DNA from: Raphanus sativus
Taxonomy: Eukaryota > Streptophyta > Magnoliopsida > Brassicales > Brassicaceae
Assembly (NCBI RefSeq): GCF_000801105.2
Contig: NC_079514.1
Location: 43,900,515 to 43,964,514, forward strand
Direction: 5' to 3'
Length of the DNA: 64,000 bases
The notes beneath the pieces are model-generated. The model searched no databases and was not told where the DNA came from. It was given only the letters and a program-made list of their open reading frames with translations. Numbering within the stretch: position 1 is the stretch's first letter; every line of letters starts with the position of its first letter. The translations under genes were made by a program, and so were the position numbers. Below are positions 23,083 through 37,304 of the stretch, one piece after another.

Positions 23083-23747
23083 TGGAAAGACAATTGAGAC
23101 GTGTTGAATAAATCAGAACAATTTTCAGTCTTATGCATGACTGGTCTCTGTGTCTTTAGCTGTTTTTTTTTTACTTGTAAAACCTCTAATAGCGTTTCCA
23201 ACTTTGTTTTGACTTTTAATGGTTAACTTATGTTATTACCGTTTACTGCTAGAAAGCATTTGAAACACTTTTCGGTTGAATATTTTTGTTTTGTTTATTG
23301 TAAACAAGAGAATTCTCAGAAATCCGGTGAAGAAGTTGCAGAGAAACTTCCTCTGATTTAATGAATACGCTGCAAAAATATGGTATAGTGAATGATGTTA
23401 AGCTCTATTGATTTTGACCACTACCCAGTACCCATGTACAGGAGAGAGCACAAGACTTGATTAAAAATCTACCTGTTTAGGCATAAAGAATGTTTCATAC
23501 TAGTCCGAGGAAGAAAAGATGGGGCCGTAGGAACTAAAAGAATATATATATATATATATATATATGAGATTTTATACCCTTCTCAAGCTGCCACATCTTC
23601 AGTTGTTGAACCAAGTTGTGACATGTCTTACTTTATACCGTATCAGTCATACCATGTTTCATACAGTCTAAGCTTCTCGTATCAATCATCCTTGTTCTCT
23701 TAGTTTTGTTGTGCTTATACTCTTTATTTCTTCTTTGAAGATTCATC
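23083..23747. other. F-box 3' flank with TA microsatellite
   Basis: A probable 3'UTR is followed by spacer with a (TA)n run at about 23543-23565. No gene is seen. Confidence 0.4.
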
Positions 23748-24280
23748 ATGTCTAATCTTAGAGGAGCATCTCATGTGGATTGGAGACGAAATTATGGAAC
23801 GTGTGTGTTAAAACCTAAGTTAAAACAACAACAATGTGTGAAAGTGTATCTTATGCTGTTATGCATGAAAGTGACTAACGGAAGAGTGTCACATTTGAAG
23901 TACCACTAGACTGAGGGAAATATGAACGTCAAAGTTCGTCCAAATTGTCTTAAGCATGTGAGATTGGAGTTGTAGGCTAAACAAAGAAAAGCTCAGACCA
24001 TGCGTTACGAACCTGTGGTGAGTAATGTTGATGGTGAAGCTGATGTGGGTGGTATGCCAAAAGCAGAAAACTAACCCTAACAAGAGGAAGAAGAGACGTC
24101 CATTAGACAGATATGTGACTTCAACCGCTCTTGATATTATGAAAGGAAAGAAGGAGATGAAGAGTGTGTTCGGAGTTTGTGACAAAGAGCTGAGGGACAA
24201 GGTTTGTAAAGGAAACACTAGGTGGTTTGATGATGCTGGTATTCCCTTTAATGTTTTCACCTATCCATGTATTCGTTAAA
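23748..24280 (+). pseudogene. hAT-type transposase N-terminal remnant (BED finger, DUF659 start)
   Basis: Pieces in shifting frames match the N-terminal part of plant hAT-like proteins with a BED zinc finger. About 23770-23890 gives WRRNYGTCVLKPK, then KVTNGRVSHLKYH (the second half of a BED finger). 23910-24010 gives NVKVRPNCLKHVRLEL, a stop, then KQRKAQTMRYEP. 24055-24280 gives KRKKRRPLDRYVTSTALD, DKELRDKVCKG and RWFDDAGIPFNVFTY, after which a stop ends it. The first zinc-binding cysteines are eroded and there are at least two frameshifts. The catalytic region is absent here; a C-terminal hAT piece of possibly the same family lies at 37305-37950. Confidence 0.75.
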
Positions 24281-24850
24281 TAACATGGCTATTTGCAAAA
24301 TTGATTTAAAGCTCAAAGTCAAACACAAAACTAACGTATGATTTTTTTTTGGAAATTTCATTTGCTTTATTCATTCCAGAAGTTCAGATTATTCACGAAA
24401 ATGCCATTATTTTTTTTTCGAAAATTGTCTTTTTACTCTCTCAACCTCATCATCTTCAAGTATTTACAAGATTGTCATTGCCATCAATACACCAACATCC
24501 GTGAACAATCAATTTGAAATTCTTAATGCACCTCAAATCGATTTACACTCAATCTTTCTCAATTCTTTTGAACTAAAAACAACAGATCTTTCACGTTCTC
24601 TCCATATTCATCCAAAAAACCCGAAGATTTTGATTCCAAATTTTTTATGGTTCATAGAGCCATTGAAGCTTTGATTCCTGGTGGATCACTTTTGTTTGAA
24701 ATTTTGGGTGCTTGGAGAAGACTTATATATGTTTTCTAAACAAGTTATCTCACTGGTTGAAACTATGAAATCAGTTCTTTTTTCAGATCTGTTCGTCAGG
24801 ACTTCCGTGTTAGTCTTCTGGCAGTAGAAGACTTACACGGAAGTTTTATG
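24281..24850. other. AT-rich lead-in to the foldback structure
   Basis: No coding frame is visible. From about 24700 onward, motifs such as ACTTCCGTG and GTAGAAGACTTACACGGAAG begin. They belong to the foldback element that follows. Confidence 0.3.
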
Positions 24851-25600
24851 GTCAATGCAGAGGTTAGTTTTGCAATTGACTTTTATATGTGTTTTTAGAA
24901 ACGACTTTTATGGAAGTCTTCAATATTCCTTTGTTAACAAAAAAACTCGAAAATACCAGAGAAGACTGCCCAGTAAGTCGTTTAGGATAAACATGTTAGT
25001 TTTGCATTTTGACCGGATTGTGTCAGAAATTTGTAAGTCGTCCGAAAGAAAAATAAAACTTCAATATTTTATTATAATTAAACGACTTCCATAAGTCTGT
25101 CAGATTATTTTTGCAACTGAAAAATGAAACTTAAATATTTACTTTTATCTTGACGACTTACACAGAAGTTGTCCGGTAGACGAGTTACACAGAAGTCTTC
25201 ATGGATTATATTCTAAGATTCTGGTCAAACCTTGATTATTACAGAAGACTTCCATGTAAATTGTCCATATAAAATTAAATATTTAAATTTTATTTTCAGT
25301 TGCAAAAATAACATGAAACGACTTACATGGAAGTCGTCTAATTATAATAAAATATTGAAGTTTTATTTTTTGTTTTGGATGACTTACAAGACTACTTACC
25401 GGGAAAAATAAGTCGTCTAGGAAAAGTCAAATTTCTGACACAATCCGGTCAAATGCAAAACTAACCTGTTTATCCTAGACGATTTACTGGGAAGTCTTCG
25501 TATTTTCAAGTTTTTTTGGTTAACAAAGGAATGTGGAAGTCTTCTCTGGTATTTTGAGATTTTTTTGTTAACAAAAAGTAAGTCAATATTTACAAAGAAA
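24850..25600. mobile_element. Large foldback (inverted-repeat) element
   Basis: Two arms pair over more than 200 bp. The left arm is about 24923-25155 and the right arm about 25259-25533. For example, left TAGTTTTGCATTTTGACCGG faces right CCGGTCAAATGCAAAACTA, and left CCTTTGTTAACAAAAAAACT faces right TTTTTTTGGTTAACAAAGG. The centre lies near 25205. Both arms are studded with GAAGTC, GACTTC and AAGTCGTC motifs in both directions. There is no open frame. It looks like a transposon foldback of the Mutator-like kind, but I did not find a target duplication, so the outer limits are approximate. Confidence 0.65.
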
Positions 25601-25866
25601 GATTTCCAAAGAAGTCTGTTGTAGAGTAGAGTCTTCTATGTTAATTATTGTAAACTTGTTAACTAACTTTAAGATATGTTTTTAAAACTTTCAAAAGTGT
25701 TAAGTAACTTCAAGAATATGAATTCATATGGTTTAACGTGTCTTCTTACACCATAGGACATACTTTTTTAAACTTTCATGAAATTTGAAATTTTAATTTT
25801 CACTTAAAATTTGAATTTCCCACCTAAATTTTCTGCTTATATTTCAATTTTCCGTTTTAAATTTAT

Positions 25867-25955
25867 GTCTTCCGAGAAGTCTTCTGTGAATAAGTCTTCC
25901 GAAAAGTCTTCTGCGAACAAGTCTTCCGAGAAGTCTTATGAGAATAAGTCTTCCG
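25867..25955 (+). repeat. 27-bp minisatellite
   Basis: Units starting GTCTTCCGAGAAGTCTTCTG occur at 25867, 25894, 25921 and 25948, an exact 27-base spacing. If read as protein it gives nine-residue repeats (SSEKSSVNK). It uses the same GAAGTCTTC motif as the flanking foldback, so it is more likely expanded transposon sequence than a gene. Confidence 0.8.
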
Positions 25956-26414
25956 GAAGAATTCTCACAAGACTTCTAGTGAAACTGTTATATATTTGAA
26001 CTAATGTTATTTTGATCTTTTGTGAATTTGACTAAGTTTTCTTGGGATGTTTTTTTCCTTAGTTGTAATAAATTTGACCAATTTTTGTGTTATTTTGTTT
26101 TACTATTGAAGTTGAATCAATAACTTCAAAAATGTCAAGTACTTTTTGGCAATATAATAATGTAGCCACGAACATATTTACCAAAAATTTTCATTAACAT
26201 CTTTTCAAATTTACAAAAGAATTCACAACTAAAAGAGTACACATACAAATCAAAAAACAGACCATAAACAAAAATATTATAGATCATTCTTCCACAAAGA
26301 CAAGCTTGAACTTTACTTGACATGGAAGAAGACTCTGTCAGAAGACTTCCAGAAGACTTCCAGAAAGTCGTCTAGTGCATTAAATGTTAGAAATCTTCCG
26401 AGAATGATCTATCC

Positions 26415-26660
26415 AAAAGCATGCATATCCAAAAGCATTCAAATGGTTTCAAAATATAGAAAAAAATAAGGCAAGAACTTAAAACAACCAAAAGAGTTTT
26501 CAAAATGTAAGAGCTTTAAGCAACAAGAGGTTGCCAACTAAAAAAAATATGATTTATAAATATACTTTTAAAGGATTGGAAGATGAGAACAATGTAATGA
26601 AAAACCTGCAAAACTATATGAATTAGTTAGAATGACATGAGACAAAATGGTAAATTGATA
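26415..26660. repeat. Diverged partial copy of the 663-bp unit
   Basis: This stretch shares ordered blocks with the first part of the tandem unit at 26905 (GCATATCCAAAAGCATT, AAAACAACCAAAAGAGTTT, AAGAGCTTTAAGCAACAAGA, TGTAATGAAAAACCTGC) but is clearly older. Confidence 0.6.
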
Positions 26661-26904
26661 TAAAATTTAGTTTTTTCAAAAAATGATAATTTGTGAAAAA
26701 GATAAGAGTTATATGCAACCAGAGGATACCAATGACGTAAAATCAGACATAGAAACTTATCAAAACACTCATATTTGTAATGACAGAGGAGACATGCGAG
26801 AAGAGTGCGCCAGAAGTCTTTTAGAAAACTTACATGAAGTCTTCTAGTGCATTAAATGTTAAAAGACTTATGGGAAGTCTTCCGGAGAATTCTTCCAAGT
26901 CTGT

Positions 26905-28893
26905 CTCAGATCTGAAAAACCTGCATATCCAAAAGCACTAAATGACTTCAAAATATAGAAAAACTTCAAAAATATGGTAAGAGCATAAAACAACCAAAAG
27001 AGTTTCCAAAAGTTAGGAGCTTTAAGAAACAAGAGGTTAATAGTATTTATAGATCTACCTTTGAAGGAGTAGAAGATAAAAACCATGTAATGAAAAACCT
27101 GCAATAACAAAATAAATCACTGAGAAGACATGAAATAACAATAAATTGATTTAAAGTTTGATGTTTTTAATTTGAAAGAGATTAGAGAGACGTTTGAGAG
27201 TTTTACAATGAGGAACATTACATTTTTCTTGCAGCCATTTGAGAGGAAGTGAGATAATGTTTAAATTTTCTTTATATAGGAAGACAAAAATTTCAATAAA
27301 GTTGAATATTTTTGATTTAAAAGACTTTCAAGTAAGTCTGCAAGTAGTCTTTAAATAAAGAGGTTTGAAAACAACAGAGACTTGCATAATTTAAAATAAT
27401 GTAGACATCTTGTTCATCTTATTGATTTTCAACAAACTTTCTCTTCTTTTTGACAAAGTGTAGGCGAATAATCGGGTCACGGTAATTTACCTATCACTCG
27501 TTTCCAACAATGTGTAATCATTCCCTTCTGAGTTAGAATAATGGAGTCATAAATAACTTACTTACCCCTCAGATCTGAAAAACCTGCATATCCAAAAGCA
27601 TTAAATGACTTCAAAATATAGAAAAACTTCAAAAATATGGTAAGAGCATAAAACAACCAAAAGAGTTTCCAAAAGTTAGGAGCTTTAAGAAACAAGAGGT
27701 TAATAGTATTTATAGATCTACCTTTGAAGGAGTAGAAGATGAAAACCATGTAATGAAAAACCTGCAATAACAAAATAAATCAGTGAGAAGACATGAAATA
27801 ACAATAAATTAATTTAAAGTTTGATGTTTTTAATTTGAAAGAGATTAGAGAGACGTTTGAGAGTTTTACAATGAGGAACATTACATTTTTCTTGCAGCCA
27901 TTTGAGTGGAAGTGAGATAATGTTTAAATTTTCTTTATATAGGAAGACAAAAATTTCAATAAAGTTGAATATTTTTGATTTAAAAGACTTTCAAGTAAGT
28001 CTGCAAGTAGTCTTTAAATAAAGAGGTTTGAAAACAACAGAGACTTGCATAATTTAAAATAATGTAGACATCTTGTTCATCTTATTGATTTTCAACAAAC
28101 TTTCTCTTCTTTTTGACAAAGTGTAGGCGAATAATCGGGTCACGGTAATTTACCTATCACTCGTTTCCAACAATGTGTAATCATTCCCTTCTAAGTTAGA
28201 ATAATGGGGTCATAAATAACTTACCTACCCCTCAGATCTGAAAAATCTGCATATCCAAAAGCATTAAATGACTTCAAAATATAGAAAAACTTCAAAAATA
28301 TGGTAAGAGCATAAAACAACCAAAAGAGTTTCCAAAAGTTAGGAGCTTTAAGAAATAAGAGGTTAATAGTATTTATAGATCTACCTTTGAAGGAGTAGAA
28401 GATGAAAACCATGTAATGAAAAACCTGCAATAACAAAATAAATCAGTGAGAAGACATGAAATAACAATAAATTGATTTAAAGTTTGATGTTTTTAATTTG
28501 AAAGAGATTAGAGAGACGTTTGAGAGTTTTACAATGAGGAACATTACATTTTTCTTGCAGCCATTTGAGAGGAAGTGAGATAATGTTTAAATTTTCTTTA
28601 TATAGGAAGACAAAAAATTTCAATAAAATTGAATATTTTTGATTTAAAAGACTTTCAAGTAAGTCTGCAAGTAGTCTTTAAATAAAGAGGTTTGAAAACA
28701 ACAGAGACTTGCATAATTTAAAATAATGTAGACATCTTGTTCATCTTATTGATTTTCAACAAACTTTCTCTTCTTTTTGACAAAGTGTAGGCGAATAATC
28801 GGGTCACGGTAATTTACCTATCACTCGTTTCCAACAATGTGTAATCATTCCCTTCTGAGTTAGAATAATGGGGTCATAAATAACTTACCTACC
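26905..28893. repeat. 663-bp tandem repeat, three copies
   Basis: CTCAGATCTGAAAAACCTGC begins copies at 26905 and 27568, and a one-base variant begins the third at 28231. Each is exactly 663 bases after the last, and the pattern stops at 28894. The copies differ by only a few bases. The minus-strand open frame in each (about 70 codons of Phe/Leu-rich sequence) has no recognisable domain and I do not call it a gene. Each unit also carries GACTTTCAAGTAAGTC motifs like those of the neighbouring foldback. Confidence 0.95.
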
Positions 28894-28942
28894 CCTCTGC
28901 ATCTTCCAGGAAATCCTCTCAATCTTTTATACTTATGGATGC

Positions 28943-30361
<1,419 letters not shown>

Positions 30362-30884
30362 GAGAAGAAAAGGGAGAGCGCCCTGAGTGAGAGAAATTAA
30401 AAAAAAAATAGGGTTTTTAATTTTAATATAAGAAAGTAAAATATATTATTATGTAAAACTTCTTTCAAAAAAATATATTATTATGTAAAACTTCTTTCAA
30501 AAAAAATAATATTATGTAAAATTTTAAATTTATTCATTTATTTAAAAATAATAATATTTAAGCGGAGAAACAAAAATAATTTAAACTTTTAGCGAGAATA
30601 TTAAAACTTATAGTGGGAATATTAATTTGGTTTAAATATTCATAAATAAATTATAAATTAAATATACTTTATATTATGTTTGTATGTGTAACTTAATACT
30701 TAGATTTTAATTTTTCTTTTTAGTAAACTTCCGACAACAAACGCAAATTTTTAGAAAATTTGAAAATTTATTTATTTATTTTTATTATTTTAATATTAAT
30801 ATGTGTCTCTTTTTATTCGATTAATATAAATTAAACTTTTGTTACTACAATTATTTGTATTATAAACTGTTCTTTATATGTTTT

Positions 30885-31080
30885 TTACATCAATAAAAAA
30901 CAGACTCAACTAAGATTCTACAAACCACACCGGTAGCTCGGCATCCACATGAACGACAAACGATGATTGCTGTCTGACACTCCGTGCAAGATTGTCCCCT
31001 TTTATTCAACGTTCGGGGTATATAAATGAGTTCTGAGTGATTGAAACTTCTTTTTAATATCTTGATGTCTTCCAAATAAC
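30885..31080 (-). pseudogene. LINE RNase H C-terminal remnant, unit 1
   Basis: On the minus strand the frame reads SFNHSELIYIPRTLNKRG. After a one-base slip, the other frame reads NLARSVRQQSSFVVHVDAEL and PVWFVES then a stop. This is the usual end of the RNase H domain of plant LINEs. A frameshift separates the halves. Confidence 0.7.
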
Positions 31081-31440
31081 TTGCAAAAACATCCTTTCTT
31101 TATATGTGGTTGGTAAAAAAATCAAGTTTTTTCTTTGCCAACTGTTAAAAAATATAAAAAAACATCAAATTTTGCGAATCATCTTATTACATTTTTTTAC
31201 TATGCTTTTTATAATTCGTTTTTAGTTAAATTATTATAATGGAAATATATAATCAAAAGGGTGAATTTGGAAAATTATTTAAAAATGAAAAAGTTTATAA
31301 AAAAATTCTTTATTGTTACTCAAAAGTGAGGAGTGGTAATTTGACAAAAAAAAACAAGTAGGAATGAATTTTCTCTTATATGATGTAAAGTTATATATTT
31401 AGTTTTTTTTTTATTAGAAATCTTATATAAGTATAATTAT

Positions 31441-32200
31441 GAAGAAATTTGAAGCTGGAAGGTTACAGCAACAGTTCACATAACGTGGACATCGACGATG
31501 GGAAGAGTACAACAGGCCATGTATTCTATCTTGGAAATTGTCCTATAACGTGGTGCTCTACGAAGCAAGAAATAGTTGTGCTACCAAGTTGTGAAGCAGA
31601 GTTTAAGGCCGCTATGAAGCCGCTAAGCAAGCCATCTGGCTTCAAGAATTGTTGAGCTAGGTCGTCAATGAATCTTGCAAACGAGTCATCATCAGAGTTG
31701 ACAACAAATCAGCAATAGCACTTATAAGAAATCATGTGTTCCATGGCCGAAGTAACACATATATAGAAGGTTTCATTTTATAGAGTGCTTTGAAAACGAG
31801 AAAGTAGAAGTTGAGCACGTGCCCGGGACTGAACAGAGAGCCAACATACTAACAAAATCGCTTGGTGGGATCAATTCAAGGAGATGAGAAGCCTCATTGG
31901 AGTTGAAGATGTGGGTGCAAGAGAGTTCAAACTTAAGGGACAGAATGTTGGAGTTAGCTTGAAAGAAACTTGAGAAAGAAGTAATTCCTAGTTGGTTAAT
32001 GATCTTAAGAGATAAGCATCAAAATATTTGTTTGTTTACAATTAGGAATAGGTCTTGTTTTGTCTTTATAACGCAATGTCGAGTAATGACATATGCTATG
32101 AGTTTTGTGAGACTTTAGTTTTTGAGTTATTTTTCTAAAGCATCGAGTGATTGAATAAGAGAAGGATTGCTTGTGATTCTATAGAGAAGAAAAGGGAGAG
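31441..32200 (+). pseudogene. Copia RNase H tail and LTR, unit 2
   Basis: Second tandem copy of the copia end. It reads KLEGYSNSSHNVDIDDGKST and WCSTKQEIVVLPSCEAEF, then frameshifts at 31610 where one base of the GCTACGGAAGCC run is lost. The LTR starts at 31946. Confidence 0.8.
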
Positions 32201-32699
32201 CGCCCTAAGTGAGAGAAATTAAAAAAATAGGGTTTTTAATTTTAATATAAGAAAGTAAAATATATTATTATGTAAAACTTCTTTCAAAAAAATATATTAT
32301 TATGTAAACTTCTTTCAAAAAAATAATAATATGTAAAATTTTAAATTTTTCATTTATTTAAAAAATAATAATATTTAAGCGGAGAAACAAAAAAAATTTA
32401 AAATTTTAGCGAGAATATTAAAATTTATAGTGGGAATATTAATTCGGTTTAAATATTCATAAATAAATTATAAATTAAATATTTTTTATATTATGTTTGT
32501 ATGTGTAACTTAATACTTAGATTTTTATTTTTCTTTTTAGTAAACTTCCGACAACAAACGCAAATTTTTAGAAAATTTGAAAATTTATTTATTTATTTAT
32601 TTATTTTAATATTAATATGTGTCTCTTTTTATTCGATTAATATAAATTAAACTTTTGTTACTACTATTATTTGTATTATAAACTGTTCTTTATATGTTT

Positions 32700-32895
32700 T
32701 TACATCAATAAAAAACAGACTCAACTAAGATTCTACAAACCACACCGGTAGCTCGGCATCCACATGAATGACAAACGATGATTGCTGTCTGACACTCCGT
32801 GCAAGATTGTCCCCTTTTATTCAACGTCCGGGGTATATAAATGAGTTCTGAGTGATTGAAACTTCTTTTTAATATCTTGATGTCTTCCAAATAAC
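32700..32895 (-). pseudogene. LINE RNase H C-terminal remnant, unit 2
   Basis: Near-identical to the copy at 30885-31080, with the same internal slip. The shared lesion shows that the frame was already broken before the tandem duplication. Confidence 0.7.
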
Positions 32896-33253
32896 TTGCA
32901 AAAACATCCTTTCTTTATATGTGGTTGGTAAAAAAATCAAGTTTTTTCTTTGCCAACTGTTAAAAAATATAAAAAACATCAAATTTTGCGGATCATCTTA
33001 TTACATTTTTTACTATGTTTTTTATAATTCGTTTTTAGTTAAATTATTATAATGGAAATATATAATCAAAAGAGTGAATTTGGAAAATTATTTAAAAATG
33101 AAAAAGTTTATAAAAAATTCTTTATTGTTACTGAAAAGTGAGGAGCGGTAATTTGACCAAAAAAAAACAAGTAGGAATGAATTTTCTCTTATATGATGTA
33201 AAGTTATATATTTAGTTTTTTTTTTATTAGAAATTGTATATAAGTATAATTAT

Positions 33254-34020
33254 GAAGAAATTTGAAGCTGGAAGGTTACAGCAACAGTTCACATAACGTG
33301 GACATCGACGATGGGAAGAGTACAACAGGCCATGTATTCTATCTTGGAAATTGTCCTATAACGTGGTGCTCTACGAAGCAAGAAATAGTTGTGCAACCAA
33401 GTTGTGAAACAGAGTTTATGGCCGCTACGGAAGCCGCTAAGCAAGCCATCTGGCTTCAAGAGTTTTTGAGCTAGGTCGTCAATGAATCTTGCAAACGAGT
33501 CATCATCAGAGTTGACAACAAATCAGCAATAGCACTTACAAGAAATCATGTGTTCCATGGCCGAAGTAACACATATATAGAAGGTTTCATTTTATAGAGA
33601 GTGCGTTGAAAACGAGAAAGTTGAAGTTGAGCACGTGCCCGGGACTGAACAGAGAGCCAACATACTAACAAAATCGCTTGGTGGGATCAATTCAAGGAGA
33701 TGAGAAGCCTCATTGGAGTTGAAGATGTGGGTGCAAAAGAGTTCAAACTTAAGGGACAGAATGTTGGAGTTAGCTTGAAAGAAACTTGAGAAAGGAGTAA
33801 TTCCTAGTTGGTTAATGATCTTAAGAGATAAGCATCATAGTATTTGTTTGTTTACAATTAGGAATAGGTTTTGTTTTGTCTTTATAAAAGCAATGTCGAG
33901 TAATGACATAAGCTATGATTTTGTGAGACTTTAGTCTTTGAGTTATTTTTCTAAAGCATTGAGTGATTGAATAAGAGAAGGACTTCTTATTAAGATTGAT
34001 TGCTTGTGATTCTATAGAGA
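33254..34020 (+). pseudogene. Copia RNase H tail and LTR, unit 3
   Basis: Third tandem copy. It has the RNase H end with a TTA-free reading to LQEFLS, then TAG at about 33472. Unlike unit 1 it keeps TGG at the IWLQE position, so the nonsense codon in unit 1 is private to that copy. The LTR starts at 33762. Confidence 0.8.
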
Positions 34021-34594
34021 AGAAAATGGAGAGCGCCCTGAGTGAGAGAAATTAAAAAAAAAAATAGGGTTTTGAATTTTAATATAAGAAAGTAAAATAT
34101 ATTATTATGTAAAACTTCTTTCAAATAAAATATATTATTATGTAAAACTTCTTTCAAAAAATAATATATTATTATGTAAAATTTTAAATTTATTCATTTA
34201 TTTTAAAAATAATAATATTTATGCGGAGAAAAAAATTTAAACTTTTAGCGGGAATATTAAAATTTTTAGTGGGAATATTAATTCGGTTTAAATATTCATA
34301 AATAAATTATAAATTAAATATACTTTATATTATGTTTGTATGTGTAACTTAATACTTAGATTTTTATTTTTCTGTTTAGTAAACTTCCGACAACAAACGC
34401 AAAGACAAGAAGAACAAAAATAAAAGGAAACAAGTAATAATTTTTAGAAAATTTGAAATTTTATTTTTTTATTTTTTTATTTTAATATTAATATGTGTAT
34501 CTTTTTATTCGATTAATATAAATTAAACTTTTGCTACTACTATTATTTGTATTTTAAACTATTCTTTCTATTTTTTTTACATTAATAAAAAACA

Positions 34595-34790
34595 GACTCA
34601 ACTAAGATTCTACAAACCACACCGGTAGCTCGGCATCCACATGAACGACAAACGATGATTGTTGTTTGACACTCCGTGCAAGATTGTCCCCTTTTATTCA
34701 ACGTCCGGGTATATAAATGAGTTCTGAGTGATTGAAACTTCTTTTTAATATCTTGATGTCTTCCAAATAACTTGCAAAAACATCATTTCT
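34595..34790 (-). pseudogene. LINE RNase H C-terminal remnant, unit 3
   Basis: Third copy of the LINE tail, with one further base lost in the CGTCCGGGTATAT stretch relative to units 1 and 2. Confidence 0.65.
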
Positions 34791-35127
34791 TTATATGTGG
34801 TTGGTAAAAAAATCAAGTTTTTCTTTGCCAACTGTTCAAAAATATAAAAAAAACATCAAGTTTTACGGATCATCTTATTACATTTTTTACTATGTTTTTT
34901 ATAATTCGTTTTTAGTTAAATATTATAATGGAAATATATAATCAAAAGAGTGAATTTGGAAAATTATTTAAAAATGAAAAAGTTTATAAAAAAATTATTT
35001 ATTGTTACTGAAAAGTGAGGAGCGGTAATTTGACCAAAAAAAAACAAGTAGGAATGAATTTTCTCTTATTTGATGTAAAGTTATATATTTAGTTTTTTTA
35101 TCAGAAATCTTATATAAGTATAATCAT

Positions 35128-37300
35128 GTAATTAATTTATTATATCCAGAAAATTATAATTTAGGCCTATATGCATATTTATTTTCTGGAAAATTTTGTT
35201 ATTATAACTGCAGATCTAAAGTGAGATTCATTTATTTTATCTTTTTTAAAAAGAAAAAGGAAAAAAAACTAGACTATATCTTATACTGAATATAAAAATA
35301 AAATTACAAAAAAAAATATTAATGATTGTGTCTTTGTCATGTATATTAAACATGTAGTACAAGTTATTTTCATAAACAGTTATTCACACAATTCAGATAC
35401 ATTATATTTATCATACACATATATTTTTATGGTTTAGTATCAAACTACATAAAGTATTAATAGTTTAGCTACCTCTAATTGCATGAAAAAATGTTAATCC
35501 ATGATGTTTTCTATTGGTTAAACAACTAAGAATATTTCCAATTCACCTATATATTCATTTATATATTTTCTTTTAAAATATAAAAATTATATTATAGAAG
35601 TGAATTTTCTCCAACATATGATTATGTAATACAATTTTTTATTATTGGAGTTAAATATAGAGATATGCTATTTTGTTTAAATATAAAGATGAAAATATCA
35701 TTCATCACATTTTTTATTAAAATATTAAAACTGTATAATAGAGTCGGAGAAACTCACATCTATAATAGAATTTATTTATTTTATGATAAAGTGTAGAGAA
35801 ATATATATATAGATTATAGATATTTTAAAGATAAATAAACCATGCAAACCAAATTATATAAATGATAATAAGTGCACAAAAAAAATCTTGAGACCCTACA
35901 ATGACAACACAAACATTACAAAATTACCATGGAATATGTTTAAACAACAAAAATAACATATCAAATTAATACAAACATTAAACTAAGAGCTTATAATGTG
36001 TATGACGTTGTCATCGACTCAATTGGCTTGATTCAATTTTCAAATTCTTTAGATTTCTCTCTTATTCGTATTTCTTTAGGTTGGATTCCATTTGAATTTT
36101 TGCATATGAATTTTTTCTCTAGCCGTATATATGAAATTGCAAATAACTCGTTTATGTGCCATCATTATTAAAATAAAAAGTACGAACCAAAACTTATGTG
36201 AAAAATGAATTCTTTTCATAAACTATGTTCACACAATATATGCAAAAGTTATACAATTTCACTAATTTTTTTTTTCATTATTACGTTTTAAAATTAAAAT
36301 ATTAATCAAAACCCGTCCAATGTACGGATCCAATATCTTGTATATGAATAAAATTAACTTTAAAAGTTCTGTAGTTTTCAAATAAAATCTAATGAGTCCA
36401 ATTTCAATTTAAAGAAAATTGCTTGAACAAAACAATTAAATGAAAGTTAATAAAAGTCTTGTGTTATTCAAAAGAAATTAAAGTTTACTGATTTTACCAT
36501 ATTTTTAAATCTGTTGTTATTGGATTGTTGATTTGTAAAACTTTTCTTCATAAAATTTGTTTATCAAAGTATTGCCAGTTGATCAAGTATTCTCAAAGTC
36601 TTTTTTTTTTAAATTAACAAAATTTAATTGCAGATGACACAAATCTATAATTGCAATACGTCCTCACTCATTCGCAGTCGTAAAATTGTAACACATCACA
36701 TCCTTCTTCCCTGGGTCACTCACGGCTCACCCCACCGTAAAGTTTAAACAAATATACCTAAATTATTGAAACTACCATTTTTGAGGGAAACCAGTTTATA
36801 ATCATCATCACAAGATACAATGAGAAGTTCTTTATCAGAAACGAGAATCTCTTCGCAATCAAGAAAATAGTTTGGAACAAAAGACAAAAAAAAATGAACG
36901 AGACCAAATATTTTATGATTCGTCGACTCATAAGTTCAATGAATAAAAAAAATTAAAACCAGTAATGCTCAAATTGACATAAACATACGAAAACATAGTT
37001 TTGTAAAATTCATATTAGAAGTTTGTTGATAGCGTAAAGATTTTGGATAACAACAAATAAAACAAAACAATATTGCAATACTTTAAAATAAAATCTACAA
37101 AAGTTTATAGTTATCCTCAATTAAATCATTTGTACAATCTACGAAACTCGTTAACTAATTTTATAAAAATCTAAAAAAATCATCAGAAGTCTTTTTTAAT
37201 TTAGGAAACTCTTTAATTTAAAAAAATCATCAAAACTCTTTGGAAATTCACAATCCAATAACACCCCCTAAATCTCTATTAGACTCCTTGCGAAGCACAC
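35128..37300. other. AT-rich spacer with a degenerate Helitron 3' end
   Basis: No coding signal. At 36311-36340 the sequence ACCCGTCCAATGTACGGAT, a short spacer and CTTGT resembles a Helitron 3' terminus with CTTG in place of CTAG. Confidence 0.4.
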
Positions 37301-37304
37301 TGTC

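Noticed and set aside
26868..28436. Family of three 71-80 residue hydrophobic proteins on the minus strand
   Set aside because: They arise because one non-coding 663-bp unit is repeated. The frame has no domain, poor start context and no evidence of selection beyond recent duplication.
26905..28893. CRISPR-like array of regular repeats
   Set aside because: The 663-bp units are contiguous without spacers, and the genome is eukaryotic.
30890..34790. Cys-rich 61-residue protein gene repeated in the array
   Set aside because: The Cys-rich part is a frameshifted reading of the LINE RNase H tail; the other frame gives the expected family sequence.
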